A DNA stretch of 8,883 bases from Puniceicoccales bacterium (GCA_031281895.1 JAITET010000027.1:1-8883); one strand, 5' to 3'. Positions 1 to 7,079 are shown, counted from the first letter of the stretch. Numbers and translations are program-made. The notes: a model not told the origin generated them from the sequence alone.

Positions 1-232
1 GCAGTTCCATGTAATTATCATTGGCCGGGAAATTGGTCGACTGTATGATAAAAACATCATCACCGCGAATGCTTTCTTCTATCTGCACACCGATTTCGCC
101 GTCCGGGAAATTTTCAATTCTTACCTGAGAAATTTTAACTCCCAGGAAAGAGCAAATGGACTCTGCCAGTGCCCGATTTGACGTTCCTGAAAAAATTTTA
201 ATATCGTTGTAGGGTGAAATTAACCGTTTCAT
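1..232 (-). CDS. prs: Ribose-phosphate pyrophosphokinase, N-terminal part (gene runs off the left edge)
   Basis: Makes 5-phosphoribosyl-1-pyrophosphate (PRPP) from ribose 5-phosphate and ATP in the cytoplasm, feeding purine, pyrimidine, NAD, histidine and tryptophan synthesis. Seen: reading leftward from an ATG at 232-230, 77 codons stay open to the edge. The protein begins MKRLISPYNDIKIFSG and contains the family's N-terminal landmarks: a Gly-Thr-Ser-Asn turn near residues 16-19, ENFPDGEIGVQI at about 40-51, and IIQSTNFPANDNYMEL at about 62-77, which matches the conserved FIIQST---NDN-MEL stretch of Prs. About 240 further residues (flexible loop and PRPP-binding motif) lie outside the window, so completeness cannot be judged. 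No good Shine-Dalgarno sequence precedes the ATG. It is divergent from the coiled-coil gene at 352, so the two promoters share about 120 bp. Confidence 0.93.
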   Translation of the reverse strand, partial: MKRLISPYNDIKIFSGTSNRALAESICSFLGVKISQVRIENFPDGEIGVQIEESIRGDDVFIIQSTNFPANDNYMEL

Positions 233-278
233 CGAAATACCCAAATTGGCCCACGGCACAAATTAGTCAATTTTGTAA

Positions 279-296
279 TTGAATAATTTAATTCAA
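279..296. promoter_or_regulatory. Inverted repeat in the prs / coiled-coil gene divergent region
   Basis: TTGAAT at 279-284 and ATTCAA at 291-296 form a perfect 6-bp inverted repeat with a 6-bp A+T spacer, placed between two divergent starts (232 leftward, 352 rightward). This is a plausible operator position. The surroundings are very AT-rich, so such a repeat can arise by chance. No convincing paired -35/-10 boxes were found for either gene. Confidence 0.2.
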
Positions 297-341
297 AAAA
301 TCATTGACAAATATTTTACAATTCGCACACTGCTGCCTCGC

Positions 342-345
342 AGGA
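342..345 (+). promoter_or_regulatory. Ribosome binding site deciding the start of the coiled-coil gene
   Basis: AGGA lies 6 nt before ATG 352. The open frame extends further upstream to a TTG at 304, but that TTG has no ribosome binding site and is part of a TTGACA hexamer, so ATG 352 is the better start. Confidence 0.6.
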
Positions 346-351
346 AAAAAT

Positions 352-2394
352 ATGACAGAGATGCAAGAACCATTATTACGAGGGGCTAATCCGAATCAGG
401 GCCTTGAACTTGATCCAGGGGGCAGTGAGTCTTCCGGTATGCAAACAAGTAGCGAAAGGCTTTTGGATCCCAACTGGTCTGTGGATAGAAAAATGCTAAA
501 TGATTATCAGTCCCAAATAAAAAGCAGGACAGATGGGGTAAAAAATTTGGGAGATGAAGTTGCAAAAACAAGCCAACAAATTGCTGAACTAAAAAGCACT
601 CATATGTCGATAAAAGACATCGCCATACGGGCTCTCGTAGTCACCGCCGTCGTCAGTGGTCTTGTTGCTACAATACTACTTGCACCAGTCTCCGTTGCCA
701 TTATCGTGGGGGTTTTTATAGGGGTATCAGCTTTTGTGGCCACTTTTTATACTTTGTATAAAAGTAATCTCAATCGGCAGGCACAAGTTGAATTATTGGA
801 ACATCTAAAAAATGCCCAGGAAAATTTGCAGGGTGTAAATGCGGAAATATCTGATGCATATGGTAACTTAGCGGCTATGGAAGGGAAAGTTGCCGGCCAG
901 CAGATAGTCATGGAAGAACAAAGAGGAACCATAGTCCAACAACAAAGTCTGGTGGATGATCAAAAAGGTCAATTGGTAACCCTCCAACAACACAACACTG
1001 AACTTAAGGAAAATTTAACAAAAGCTCAAGAGGCCAGAGCTGAAGCAGAGAAACAAGTGGAAGAAATAGAAAAACAAACCAATGAATTGCGATCTAGTCT
1101 TGAAAATGTTCAGGCTGCGATTAGAGAAAGGGAAGCGGAGATTGAGAAATTAAAAAGTACAAACACAGAACTGGCGGATAAGATCAGAGACCAGACAGAG
1201 GCGATGAAAAAATTTGTTACCCAACAACAGGAAATGGTTACTGAACTTGAAAGTGCAATGGAACAGAATCAAAGATGTTTAGACGACATGTTGAAAAAGG
1301 TACAAACGGGCGGTAGTGAGGCGAATGAGCAAATAGAAAAAATAAAAAAATACATCCAAGAGAACTTCGATGCCGTTCGGGAAGAACTTACCGCGGCAAC
1401 TACCAAATCCAATGAAATATTGGGCGGTTTGCAGAACGGAGAAATAACGGAGGATACGATAGGAAGGCTTGTTGAAGCGCAAAGGGTGGTCAATGAGGCT
1501 GTCCTGAGGAGTACCACAAGGTTAGGAACCATGCAGGCAGAGATCATTGGAGCACTGACGAAGCTACAAGGGGAAATACAAAAGTGGCAAGAAAAATTGG
1601 AAACCGCCATTCAAGAGTTACATCAACAACATGAAGAGGCAATGGGAACAGTAGCGAAATTATCACTAGAATGTCTCGCGTCGAAAGAGAAGCTAGAGGA
1701 GTATGAAAGACAGATGAAGGAAGAAATTCAAAAGGCAACAGAAGCAAATAAGAAATCCAGCGGTGGGGGCCAAGAGGTCATAGACGCCATGCAAAATGCC
1801 GAGAGACTTAATCAAGAAGTGAGGAAGCTAAAAGAAGAGTTGGAGAAAGAAAATGCAAGGATAAATGAAGCAAAGCTAAATGCACAAGCTATAGCAGAAA
1901 CTATAATAGAGATGGAAGATAAACAAAAGCAAATTACGGCAAATTGCGATGAATTGAAGAGACAAAACAAAGAGCTTCGAACCTCGAATGATGAATTATT
2001 CGATCGTGCTCAAAACATTGGCGGAAATTTAGATGCCATTGGGCAAGGTATTGATCGAGTTGCCGACGATGTTAGCAGTATTGTTGTCGCAAGCGATGTC
2101 GCATCGAGATGGGGAAGATTTCAGGCTGCGTTGGGAGCGGGAATAGGAGGCTTCGCAGCTGCTGGGCTAGGCGCTGGAGCTGCGACGGTTGGTGGTGTGG
2201 CAGCAGCGGGAGTTTTTGTATCCGCTTTAGTTGTAAGCTATGTAGCAGGTGCAGATGAGGGGTATATTGCAAGCGCTAAGGAAAAAGTTTCCAGACTAAT
2301 GGCAGGTATTAGTTCTTCGTGGAGCATAATAGCAGGCCTGACGACACGCATAGCAGGCCTGACGACACGCATAACAGGCCTGATGGGTTTTTAA
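352..2394 (+). CDS. Large coiled-coil protein with a membrane hairpin and Gly/Ala-rich C-terminal hydrophobic segment; unknown function
   Basis: I do not recognise a named family. From ATG 352 the product is 680 residues. Seen in order: a polar N-terminus (1-92) rich in Ser, Gln and Asn; a bilobed hydrophobic stretch (about 93-136), two helices split at LAPVS, typical of a membrane hairpin; a long Glu/Lys/Gln-rich, heptad-like coiled coil (about 140-570), broken near QTGGSEA and SSGGGQ; a Gly/Ala-rich hydrophobic segment (about 592-634) resembling a glycine zipper; and a tail with IAGLTTR twice and a degenerate third copy. There is no N-terminal signal peptide and no catalytic motif. A hairpin followed by a coiled coil is the layout of chlamydial Inc proteins such as IncA, and coiled coil plus Gly-rich hydrophobic helices also recalls secretion translocators. 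Both are analogies from architecture only. An envelope or cell-division scaffold is an alternative. It is divergent from prs and convergent with kdsB, so it is probably transcribed alone. Confidence 0.85.
   Translation: MTEMQEPLLRGANPNQGLELDPGGSESSGMQTSSERLLDPNWSVDRKMLNDYQSQIKSRTDGVKNLGDEVAKTSQQIAELKSTHMSIKDIAIRALVVTAVVSGLVATILLAPVSVAIIVGVFIGVSAFVATFYTLYKSNLNRQAQVELLEHLKNAQENLQGVNAEISDAYGNLAAMEGKVAGQQIVMEEQRGTIVQQQSLVDDQKGQLVTLQQHNTELKENLTKAQEARAEAEKQVEEIEKQTNELRSSLENVQAAIREREAEIEKLKSTNTELADKIRDQTEAMKKFVTQQQEMVTELESAMEQNQRCLDDMLKKVQTGGSEANEQIEKIKKYIQENFDAVREELTAATTKSNEILGGLQNGEITEDTIGRLVEAQRVVNEAVLRSTTRLGTMQAEIIGALTKLQGEIQKWQEKLETAIQELHQQHEEAMGTVAKLSLECLASKEKLEEYERQMKEEIQKATEANKKSSGGGQEVIDAMQNAERLNQEVRKLKEELEKENARINEAKLNAQAIAETIIEMEDKQKQITANCDELKRQNKELRTSNDELFDRAQNIGGNLDAIGQGIDRVADDVSSIVVASDVASRWGRFQAALGAGIGGFAAAGLGAGAATVGGVAAAGVFVSALVVSYVAGADEGYIASAKEKVSRLMAGISSSWSIIAGLTTRIAGLTTRITGLMGF
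2329..2385 (+). repeat. 21-bp tandem repeat inside the coiled-coil gene
   Basis: Two identical 21-bp units (2329-2349, 2350-2370) and a diverged partial third (2371-2385) each contain AGGCCTGA. They are in frame and encode IAGLTTR, IAGLTTR, then ITGLM. The repeat ends 6 bp before the stop codon. Perfect identity of two units suggests a recent duplication or ongoing unit-number change. Confidence 0.9.
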
Positions 2395-2496
2395 CATAAT
2401 AATTTGTGGCTTTCGACGTTCTCCTTAGCAGTAGTAAGGCTAATGTACACACTTGAAGAAGTGGCTAGCCGGAAATTTGTCTATTCCTCAAAAACT

Positions 2497-3240
2497 TCAT
2501 TTCCGTAGATTAAGCCAGACCGTCGCTTTTTTTAAATCTTCTGGAGTATCTATCCCTATGGTCGGATATTTTGCAACTACGGTGTCTATGGCATACCCAT
2601 TGTCCATAAACTTCAATTGTTCTAGCGATTCGGCACTTTCAAGGGCACTAGCATGTAAATTTTTGTAGTTTTCAAGTACTGCACGCCTATACCCATATAC
2701 CCCAATATGCCCCCAAAATTGGTGATGGGTCAGCCACTCGGATTTTTCGACACCACGGATAAAAGGAATAGGGCTGCGTGAAAAATATAAAACTTTTCCA
2801 CTTTGACAAACTGCAACTTTTACGCGGGATGGATCGTCGATGTCTGCAAAATCAATAATTTTAAAAATTGGGGTAATGATATCCGCTCGGCTAGTTTTTG
2901 CTCGTTCGCATATGGCAATCAGCGACTGGGGGTCTAGGAGTGGTTCGTCGCCTTGGACATTTACTATGAAGTCGGCTTGCACTCGGTCCAAAACGGAAAC
3001 GATCCTGTCCGTACCACAATGACACTCCGACGACGTCATTATGGATTTGCCCCCGAATGAACGTACAACATCTTCCACCTCAACGGAATCAACCAGCACG
3101 TAGATTTCATCCGTAATATTTGCCTGCTTCGCTTTTTCGTAGACATGCTGGACCATTGGCTTTCCGCACAGGTCGGCTAATACTTTTTTCGGAAATCTTG
3201 TGGATCCTAATCTGGCCGGTATGGCAACTATTGTTTTCAA
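2497..3240 (-). CDS. kdsB: 3-deoxy-manno-octulosonate cytidylyltransferase (CMP-KDO synthetase)
   Basis: Activates KDO with CTP to CMP-KDO in the cytoplasm, the donor used to attach KDO to lipid A; it implies lipopolysaccharide and an outer membrane. Seen: 247 residues, the usual KdsB length. PARLGSTRFPKK at 8-19 is the nucleotide-binding loop, HCGTDR at 74-79 binds nucleotide or sugar, VQGDEPLLD at 95-103 carries the metal-binding Asp98, SRSPIPF sits at 154-160, and HIGVYGYRR (178-186) and GIDTPEDL (229-236) are standard late motifs. The start is TTG at 3240: it places PAR at residue 8 as in the family, no ATG exists upstream in frame before a stop, and the next Met is far inside. No Shine-Dalgarno sequence is visible, so initiation may be weak or leaderless. 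It is convergent with the coiled-coil gene, with about 100 bp between them and no clear terminator. Confidence 0.95.
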   Translation of the reverse strand: MKTIVAIPARLGSTRFPKKVLADLCGKPMVQHVYEKAKQANITDEIYVLVDSVEVEDVVRSFGGKSIMTSSECHCGTDRIVSVLDRVQADFIVNVQGDEPLLDPQSLIAICERAKTSRADIITPIFKIIDFADIDDPSRVKVAVCQSGKVLYFSRSPIPFIRGVEKSEWLTHHQFWGHIGVYGYRRAVLENYKNLHASALESAESLEQLKFMDNGYAIDTVVAKYPTIGIDTPEDLKKATVWLNLRK

Positions 3241-3252
3241 TGGAAGTGATTG

Positions 3253-3283
3253 ATAATATTTTATCGGGAGATTGGAAATCCAA
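3253..3283 (-). promoter_or_regulatory. Possible kdsB promoter
   Basis: On the minus strand TATTAT (3258-3253) resembles a -10 box and lies 12 nt before the TTG start. TTGGAT (3283-3278) is the nearest -35-like hexamer, with a 19-nt spacer, longer than ideal. If used, the 5' leader would be only a few bases, which would fit the missing ribosome binding site. Weak evidence. Confidence 0.2.
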
Positions 3284-3417
3284 ATTCGTTAAAATTTTAA
3301 ATCGCGGAGAGCGGGATTGCTTTCTTTTGAATTTTATAAAAAAAATACGCGAAACTCAAAAAAGAGGACCCAACTTGAAAGCAATAATAGCTGCACAAAT
3401 GTGTAGAATAAGCGGAT

Positions 3418-3522
3418 TGTTGAGAACGGAAACGGAAAAGTGTTTCGCCGCATACGGTCTTTGTCCCATTCTGCCGTATCCAAAGAATGTTTGATCGCAA
3501 ACTGCTGGGTGGCCTCTCAACA
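3418..3522. ncRNA. Candidate structured RNA in the kdsB upstream gap (cloverleaf-like inverted repeats)
   Basis: The 345 bp from 3241 to 3585 hold no convincing gene, although an 84-codon rightward frame from ATG 3240 stays open to 3494. Within it, TGTTGAGA (3418-3425) and TCTCAACA (3515-3522) form a perfect 8-bp closing stem. Enclosed are three simple hairpins: GAAAC/GTTTC (3429-3446, 8-nt loop), ATACGG/CCGTAT (3452-3479, 16-nt loop) and GTTTG/CAAAC (3489-3502, loop ATCG). This is not a tRNA: there is no T-loop GTTC-A motif and the loop sizes are wrong. It does not match the 4.5S, tmRNA or RNase P core sequences I know. Strand cannot be decided because most stems fold on either strand. Confidence 0.22.
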
Positions 3523-3525
3523 GGT

Positions 3526-3574
3526 TGCAAATAAAAAACATTTGCATGGGATAAAAAATCTTTACTTATGTAAA
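3526..3574. promoter_or_regulatory. Two inverted repeats just upstream of the antiporter-like gene
   Basis: TGCAAAT (3526-3532) and ATTTGCA (3540-3546) are a perfect 7-bp inverted repeat with a 7-nt A-rich spacer. TTTAC (3561-3565) and GTAAA (3570-3574) form a second, with a TTAT spacer, ending 11 nt before ATG 3586. The second overlaps TAAAAT (3571-3576), the best -10-like hexamer nearby, though no -35 stands at the right distance. The arrangement could be operator sites or hairpins in a leader. Confidence 0.25.
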
Positions 3575-3585
3575 ATCTGTTGCGG

Positions 3586-4347
3586 ATGAATATTTTAACG
3601 ATACCGATATTCTTTATATTGTATGCCCTAGGAAATTTGCCTGATTCATTACGGCCAAATTCCCTGTTTGTGCGGTTATTACTCAATATTGGTAGTAAAA
3701 TTTTGCTGGCCTGGTTTTTGTATACTATCGGATTAGAATTCTTCGGGGCACCTTTTGTCCTATTGAATTTAATCATGCTATTGTCCGTGGCTTTTGCCCT
3801 ATACACTGAAAATTATTCAAGGTTTTTTGAACGTACGGACTTGGCACAATCTGTCTTTTTGGCAAATATGTTTGCCATTGGACTACCGCTTGAAAATCTA
3901 CAGAAATTCTTCTACGCATTCTTCATACCGTACCTAACCAGCAATGCAATTCTATTGGTAGCCGGATTTCTAAAAGAGTCGGAATATGCTCAACGATCCG
4001 TACACATCGAGAATTTTTATAAACTCTTTGAAAAAAGAAAGGTCATTGCCCTTCCGTTATGCTTAGCAATGATATTTTTACTGGGAATTCCTCCTTTGCA
4101 GGGATTTTACTGGCGAATAGCCTTTTTAGAGGCTGTTTATAATTTCGGACGGCCATGGAGTTTCGTGGTGTACACGGTTTGCTTTTATTCCATGGGCTAT
4201 GTGTACCTCAAATGGATACTAGCAATTTTTCAAAATAAATCTTCTTCCAAAGAAGCGAGCAATTTCCATTCTTCCTTCGTAATCAACGGACTGATCATCC
4301 TATGTGCATTTGCAATGCTGGGATGTTTATTTTTAATTCCGAATTAA
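3586..4347 (+). CDS. Short polytopic membrane protein resembling the C-terminal half of NuoN/NuoM/Mrp antiporter subunits
   Basis: The product has 253 residues from ATG 3586; a TTG two codons earlier is the alternative, and neither has a clear ribosome binding site. About eight hydrophobic helices are visible (roughly 2-18, 31-51, 57-73, 87-101, 107-129, 153-170, 190-214, 232-250). The telling stretch is LLGIPPLQGFYWR at 165-177 followed by a helix and VYLKWILAIF, which matches the late (L)AGIPP--GF-GK---- motif of proton-translocating NADH dehydrogenase and Mrp antiporter subunits; the preceding helices also line up in order. Full-length subunits are near 450-500 residues, so about the first half is absent. 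In the region where the family has a KRLLAYSSI-like segment, this protein has FERTDLAQSV, and the usual Gly-Lys after GF is Trp-Arg, so classical proton pumping is doubtful. No other nuo or mrp genes are nearby. It is 55 bp ahead of mutS on the same strand, possibly co-transcribed. Confidence 0.75.
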   Translation: MNILTIPIFFILYALGNLPDSLRPNSLFVRLLLNIGSKILLAWFLYTIGLEFFGAPFVLLNLIMLLSVAFALYTENYSRFFERTDLAQSVFLANMFAIGLPLENLQKFFYAFFIPYLTSNAILLVAGFLKESEYAQRSVHIENFYKLFEKRKVIALPLCLAMIFLLGIPPLQGFYWRIAFLEAVYNFGRPWSFVVYTVCFYSMGYVYLKWILAIFQNKSSSKEASNFHSSFVINGLIILCAFAMLGCLFLIPN

Positions 4348-4374
4348 AATATCAAAATTTTATTTGTAATCGAA

Positions 4375-4386
4375 ATGGTTGACCAT
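4375..4386. promoter_or_regulatory. Inverted repeat upstream of mutS
   Basis: ATGGT-TG-ACCAT is a 12-bp sequence of two 5-bp arms with a 2-bp centre, ending 16 nt before the chosen mutS ATG and 5 nt before its ribosome binding site. It could be a small operator or an RNA hairpin; short palindromes like this are common by chance. Confidence 0.15.
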
Positions 4387-4391
4387 ATCTT

Positions 4392-4395
4392 GGAG
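4392..4395 (+). promoter_or_regulatory. Ribosome binding site deciding the mutS start
   Basis: GGAG (within TGGAG) lies 7 nt before ATG 4403. The frame could also begin at TTG 4379, which has no ribosome binding site, so ATG 4403 is preferred. Confidence 0.65.
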
Positions 4396-4402
4396 CAAAT
4401 TG

Positions 4403-6940
4403 ATGCAAAATGACCAATCATCAACTCCCATGATGCGGCAATATTTGGAAATCAAAAAAACGTTGCCGAAAAAAACATTATTATTTTTCCATCTCGGTGA
4501 TTTCTACGAATTGTTTAACGAAGATGCGGAAATTGGGGCACGCCTATTGGGAATAACATTGACCCGGCGTGGAGCTATGCCGATGGCGGGAGTACCTTAC
4601 CACGCTGCCACATCATATATAAATAAACTTTTAAACCGTGGCTACAAAGTCGCCATCTGCGATCAAATTGGTATCCCAAAACCAGGACATCTCGTAAAAC
4701 GATCCTTGGCACGAATTCTTACGCCGGGAACCATCCTGGCAGAACACCAACTGAATGCCAAGCAAAACAAATACATTCTGGCGATAAACATCAAAAAACA
4801 TGAATTTTCCATAGCATGGCTAGAAGCGTCGACGGGAGAATTGCAAATCGCAACATCCCCTGATCCCCGGAGACTATTTCCTATTACCTTCGCCTTAAAC
4901 CCTTCCGAAATCATAGTTCCGGAAAATTCCCAATCCCAGTGGCCAAGTCTGGACACAAATGTTAGAGAATCTCTAAATGATCTAGTCAAAGGACGCACAC
5001 TATCGGAGTTACCGGAATTTTATTTCGACAAGGTTCACGGTGCGAACGTTGCCAAAGAAATTTTGGGAGTATTAAATTTCGATGGCTATGGAATAACTTC
5101 CAATGATTATCCCGCCCTCGGTCCTGCCGGAGCACTTCTTCACTATGCCGAAGAAAATTTCCGCCAAAAGCCACAAAATATTATATCCATTCGACTGTAT
5201 AGACCGCAAGAATCTATGCAAATCGATAATTCCACAATCAAAAATTTAGAAATTTTTTATTCCGTTTCCGGTCAAAAAATTGGGTCACTCGTACATGCCA
5301 TTGATCGCACAACGACCCCATCGGGTGCCCGACAATTGGAAAGGTTTTTGATGGAACCTAGTTTGCAAAAAAATGAAATCATTGGGCGGCAAAACTGCGT
5401 GCATGCATTTTGGGAAGATGAGGCCCTACGGCTCAATGTTAAAAATTGTTTAAAAAATACCCACGATCTATCGCGGATTTTGACACGCCTACAAAACCAC
5501 ATGAGAAATCCACGAGACTTAAATGCGGTCAAATTAACCATCGAGCAATTTCCTGCCTTAAAAAATTTTCTAGAAGCAAGTAAGGTTCCTGAATTGAGAA
5601 AATTTTCCGAACAAATTCACACATGCGATGAATTAAAACGGCTCCTATTATCTGCCCTGGGGGATAATTTACCAACCGACCTACTGTCCGGTGGCTACAT
5701 AAAAGCGGGCTATGATGTTCAACTCGACGAATACCGAAATCTATCAACGAATTGTAAATCTTGGATCAATGATTTCGAACGTAAGGAGCAATTGCAAACG
5801 GGAATCAAAAGCCTAAAGGTCAAGTACAATGGAGGATTTGGATATTTTATCGAAGTAACCAAATCCAACCTACATCTCGTTCCCAATTATTATATTCGGC
5901 GACAAACAACGGTTGGTGCGGAACGATATACCACGGATGAGCTAAAAAAGAAGGAGATAGAAATTCTAAATTCCCAAACTTTGTCCATAGCCCTGGAAGA
6001 ACAGATTTTCGACAAATTGGTTGCCAGAACATTGGAAAACTTTCAGGATTTATTGATGGCTTCTAAGGCACTGGCTCAGTTGGACGTTTTTTGTGGATGG
6101 GCGGAGTTATCCAAAGAGCATCACTACTGTTGTCCAGAAATAGTCAATGAAGATTGTTTGGAAATCATAGATGGTCGACACCCGGTCATCGAGCAAATGT
6201 TGAAGCATGAAAGTTCAGACACTTGTGGAGACATTTCGAACTTCACACCCAATGACCTGCGACTAAAAAACGATGAGATTCAGATTGCTTTGATTACCGG
6301 ACCAAATATGGCAGGTAAATCTACCTACATTCGGCAGGTTGCCCTAATTGCGTTGTTGGCTCATATTGGCTGTTGGGTCCCTGCCAAGAAATGCAAGCTT
6401 TCGCTCATCGATAAAATCTTTTCACGCATTGGATCCGGCGATGATCTCTCCCGTGGACGTTCAACGTTTATGTTGGAGATGTCTGAAACCGCTAATATTT
6501 TGAACAATATGACAAACTCTAGTTTGATAATTTTAGACGAAGTGGGGCGTGGCACGAGCACATATGATGGATTAAGCATTGCTTGGGCGGTTATTGAATA
6601 TCTCCATAGGGATGATGGTCGGGGTCCTAAAACATTATTCGCCACCCATTACCATGAATTGACGAAACTGTCCCAAACCCTTTCCCGCATGAAAAATTTT
6701 CAAATGGAAGTTAAGGAGTGGAACGATGGAATAATTTTTATGAGAAAAGTTCTAGATGGAGCAGCCGATAAGTCATACGGAATTCACGTCGCTCAACTGG
6801 CAGGAATTCCCAACAAAGTTATCTCCCGTGCCAAAGACGTGCTTAGGGAATTGGAAGAGGAAGGAAATGTTTTTATAAAAAATGTTTGGCATAAAAAATC
6901 CAACACCTTTCAGGAAGATTCACAAATTACACTTTTCTAA
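4403..6940 (+). CDS. mutS: DNA mismatch repair protein MutS
   Basis: Recognises mispaired and small looped-out bases and, as an ATP-driven clamp, recruits MutL. The product is 845 residues, a normal MutS length. Seen: TPMMRQYLEIK at 8-18 and GDFYELF at 32-38, with the mismatch-wedging Phe34-x-Glu36; GVPYHAA-SYI--L follows in domain I; connector about 120-255; core, lever and clamp about 265-545, with TPSGAR and the GYFIEV----L clamp segment; ATPase domain about 555-770 with Walker A GPNMAGKST at 633-641, a SGDDLSRGRSTF signature-like segment at 678-689, Walker B LDEVGRGTSTYDG with Asp712-Glu713, and ATHYHEL with His749. All key residues are present. The final five residues are QITLF, a beta-clamp-binding motif of the Q--LF type, standing at the very end rather than before an E. 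coli-like tetramerisation tail. The upstream membrane-protein gene is on the same strand; nusB converges from the right. Confidence 0.98.
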   Translation: MQNDQSSTPMMRQYLEIKKTLPKKTLLFFHLGDFYELFNEDAEIGARLLGITLTRRGAMPMAGVPYHAATSYINKLLNRGYKVAICDQIGIPKPGHLVKRSLARILTPGTILAEHQLNAKQNKYILAINIKKHEFSIAWLEASTGELQIATSPDPRRLFPITFALNPSEIIVPENSQSQWPSLDTNVRESLNDLVKGRTLSELPEFYFDKVHGANVAKEILGVLNFDGYGITSNDYPALGPAGALLHYAEENFRQKPQNIISIRLYRPQESMQIDNSTIKNLEIFYSVSGQKIGSLVHAIDRTTTPSGARQLERFLMEPSLQKNEIIGRQNCVHAFWEDEALRLNVKNCLKNTHDLSRILTRLQNHMRNPRDLNAVKLTIEQFPALKNFLEASKVPELRKFSEQIHTCDELKRLLLSALGDNLPTDLLSGGYIKAGYDVQLDEYRNLSTNCKSWINDFERKEQLQTGIKSLKVKYNGGFGYFIEVTKSNLHLVPNYYIRRQTTVGAERYTTDELKKKEIEILNSQTLSIALEEQIFDKLVARTLENFQDLLMASKALAQLDVFCGWAELSKEHHYCCPEIVNEDCLEIIDGRHPVIEQMLKHESSDTCGDISNFTPNDLRLKNDEIQIALITGPNMAGKSTYIRQVALIALLAHIGCWVPAKKCKLSLIDKIFSRIGSGDDLSRGRSTFMLEMSETANILNNMTNSSLIILDEVGRGTSTYDGLSIAWAVIEYLHRDDGRGPKTLFATHYHELTKLSQTLSRMKNFQMEVKEWNDGIIFMRKVLDGAADKSYGIHVAQLAGIPNKVISRAKDVLRELEEEGNVFIKNVWHKKSNTFQEDSQITLF

Positions 6941-7079
6941 TGGCAGACAATCGTTGAATTTTTTCTCTTTCTATCAGTCCCCTAAAAAAATTGGACAAAA
7001 ATGAAAGAAAAGATGGGGAATTTGTGTTTGCTAGAAAAATGGCAGATAGAGAAAAAGATGAGAAAGACGCCTGTTTGTA

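Noticed and set aside
304..351. Upstream extension of the coiled-coil gene to TTG 304 (16 more residues), and the same TTGACA read as a -35 box
   Set aside because: ATG 352 has AGGA at good spacing while TTG 304 has none. As a -35 box, TTGACA 304-309 has no acceptable -10 hexamer 16-18 nt downstream.
2395..2496. Terminator between the coiled-coil gene and kdsB
   Set aside because: Short competing hairpins (CCTTA/TAAGG at 2423-2439, TTAGC/GCTAA at 2425-2443) exist, but no T tract follows on either strand.
3405..3530. Possible tRNA in the gap upstream of the antiporter-like gene
   Set aside because: Despite a cloverleaf-like set of stems there is no T-loop GTTC-A motif, no 7-nt anticodon loop, and loop sizes do not fit.
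3297..3806. Leftward 169-codon open frame across the gap and into the antiporter-like gene
   Set aside because: It lies antisense to the clearly membrane-like gene at 3586-4347, has no family features and looks like a shadow of it.
6941..7079. Possible bidirectional terminator between convergent mutS and nusB
   Set aside because: CTATC/GATAG with flanking A/T pairs gives only a weak, distant stem and no GC-rich hairpin followed by a T tract.
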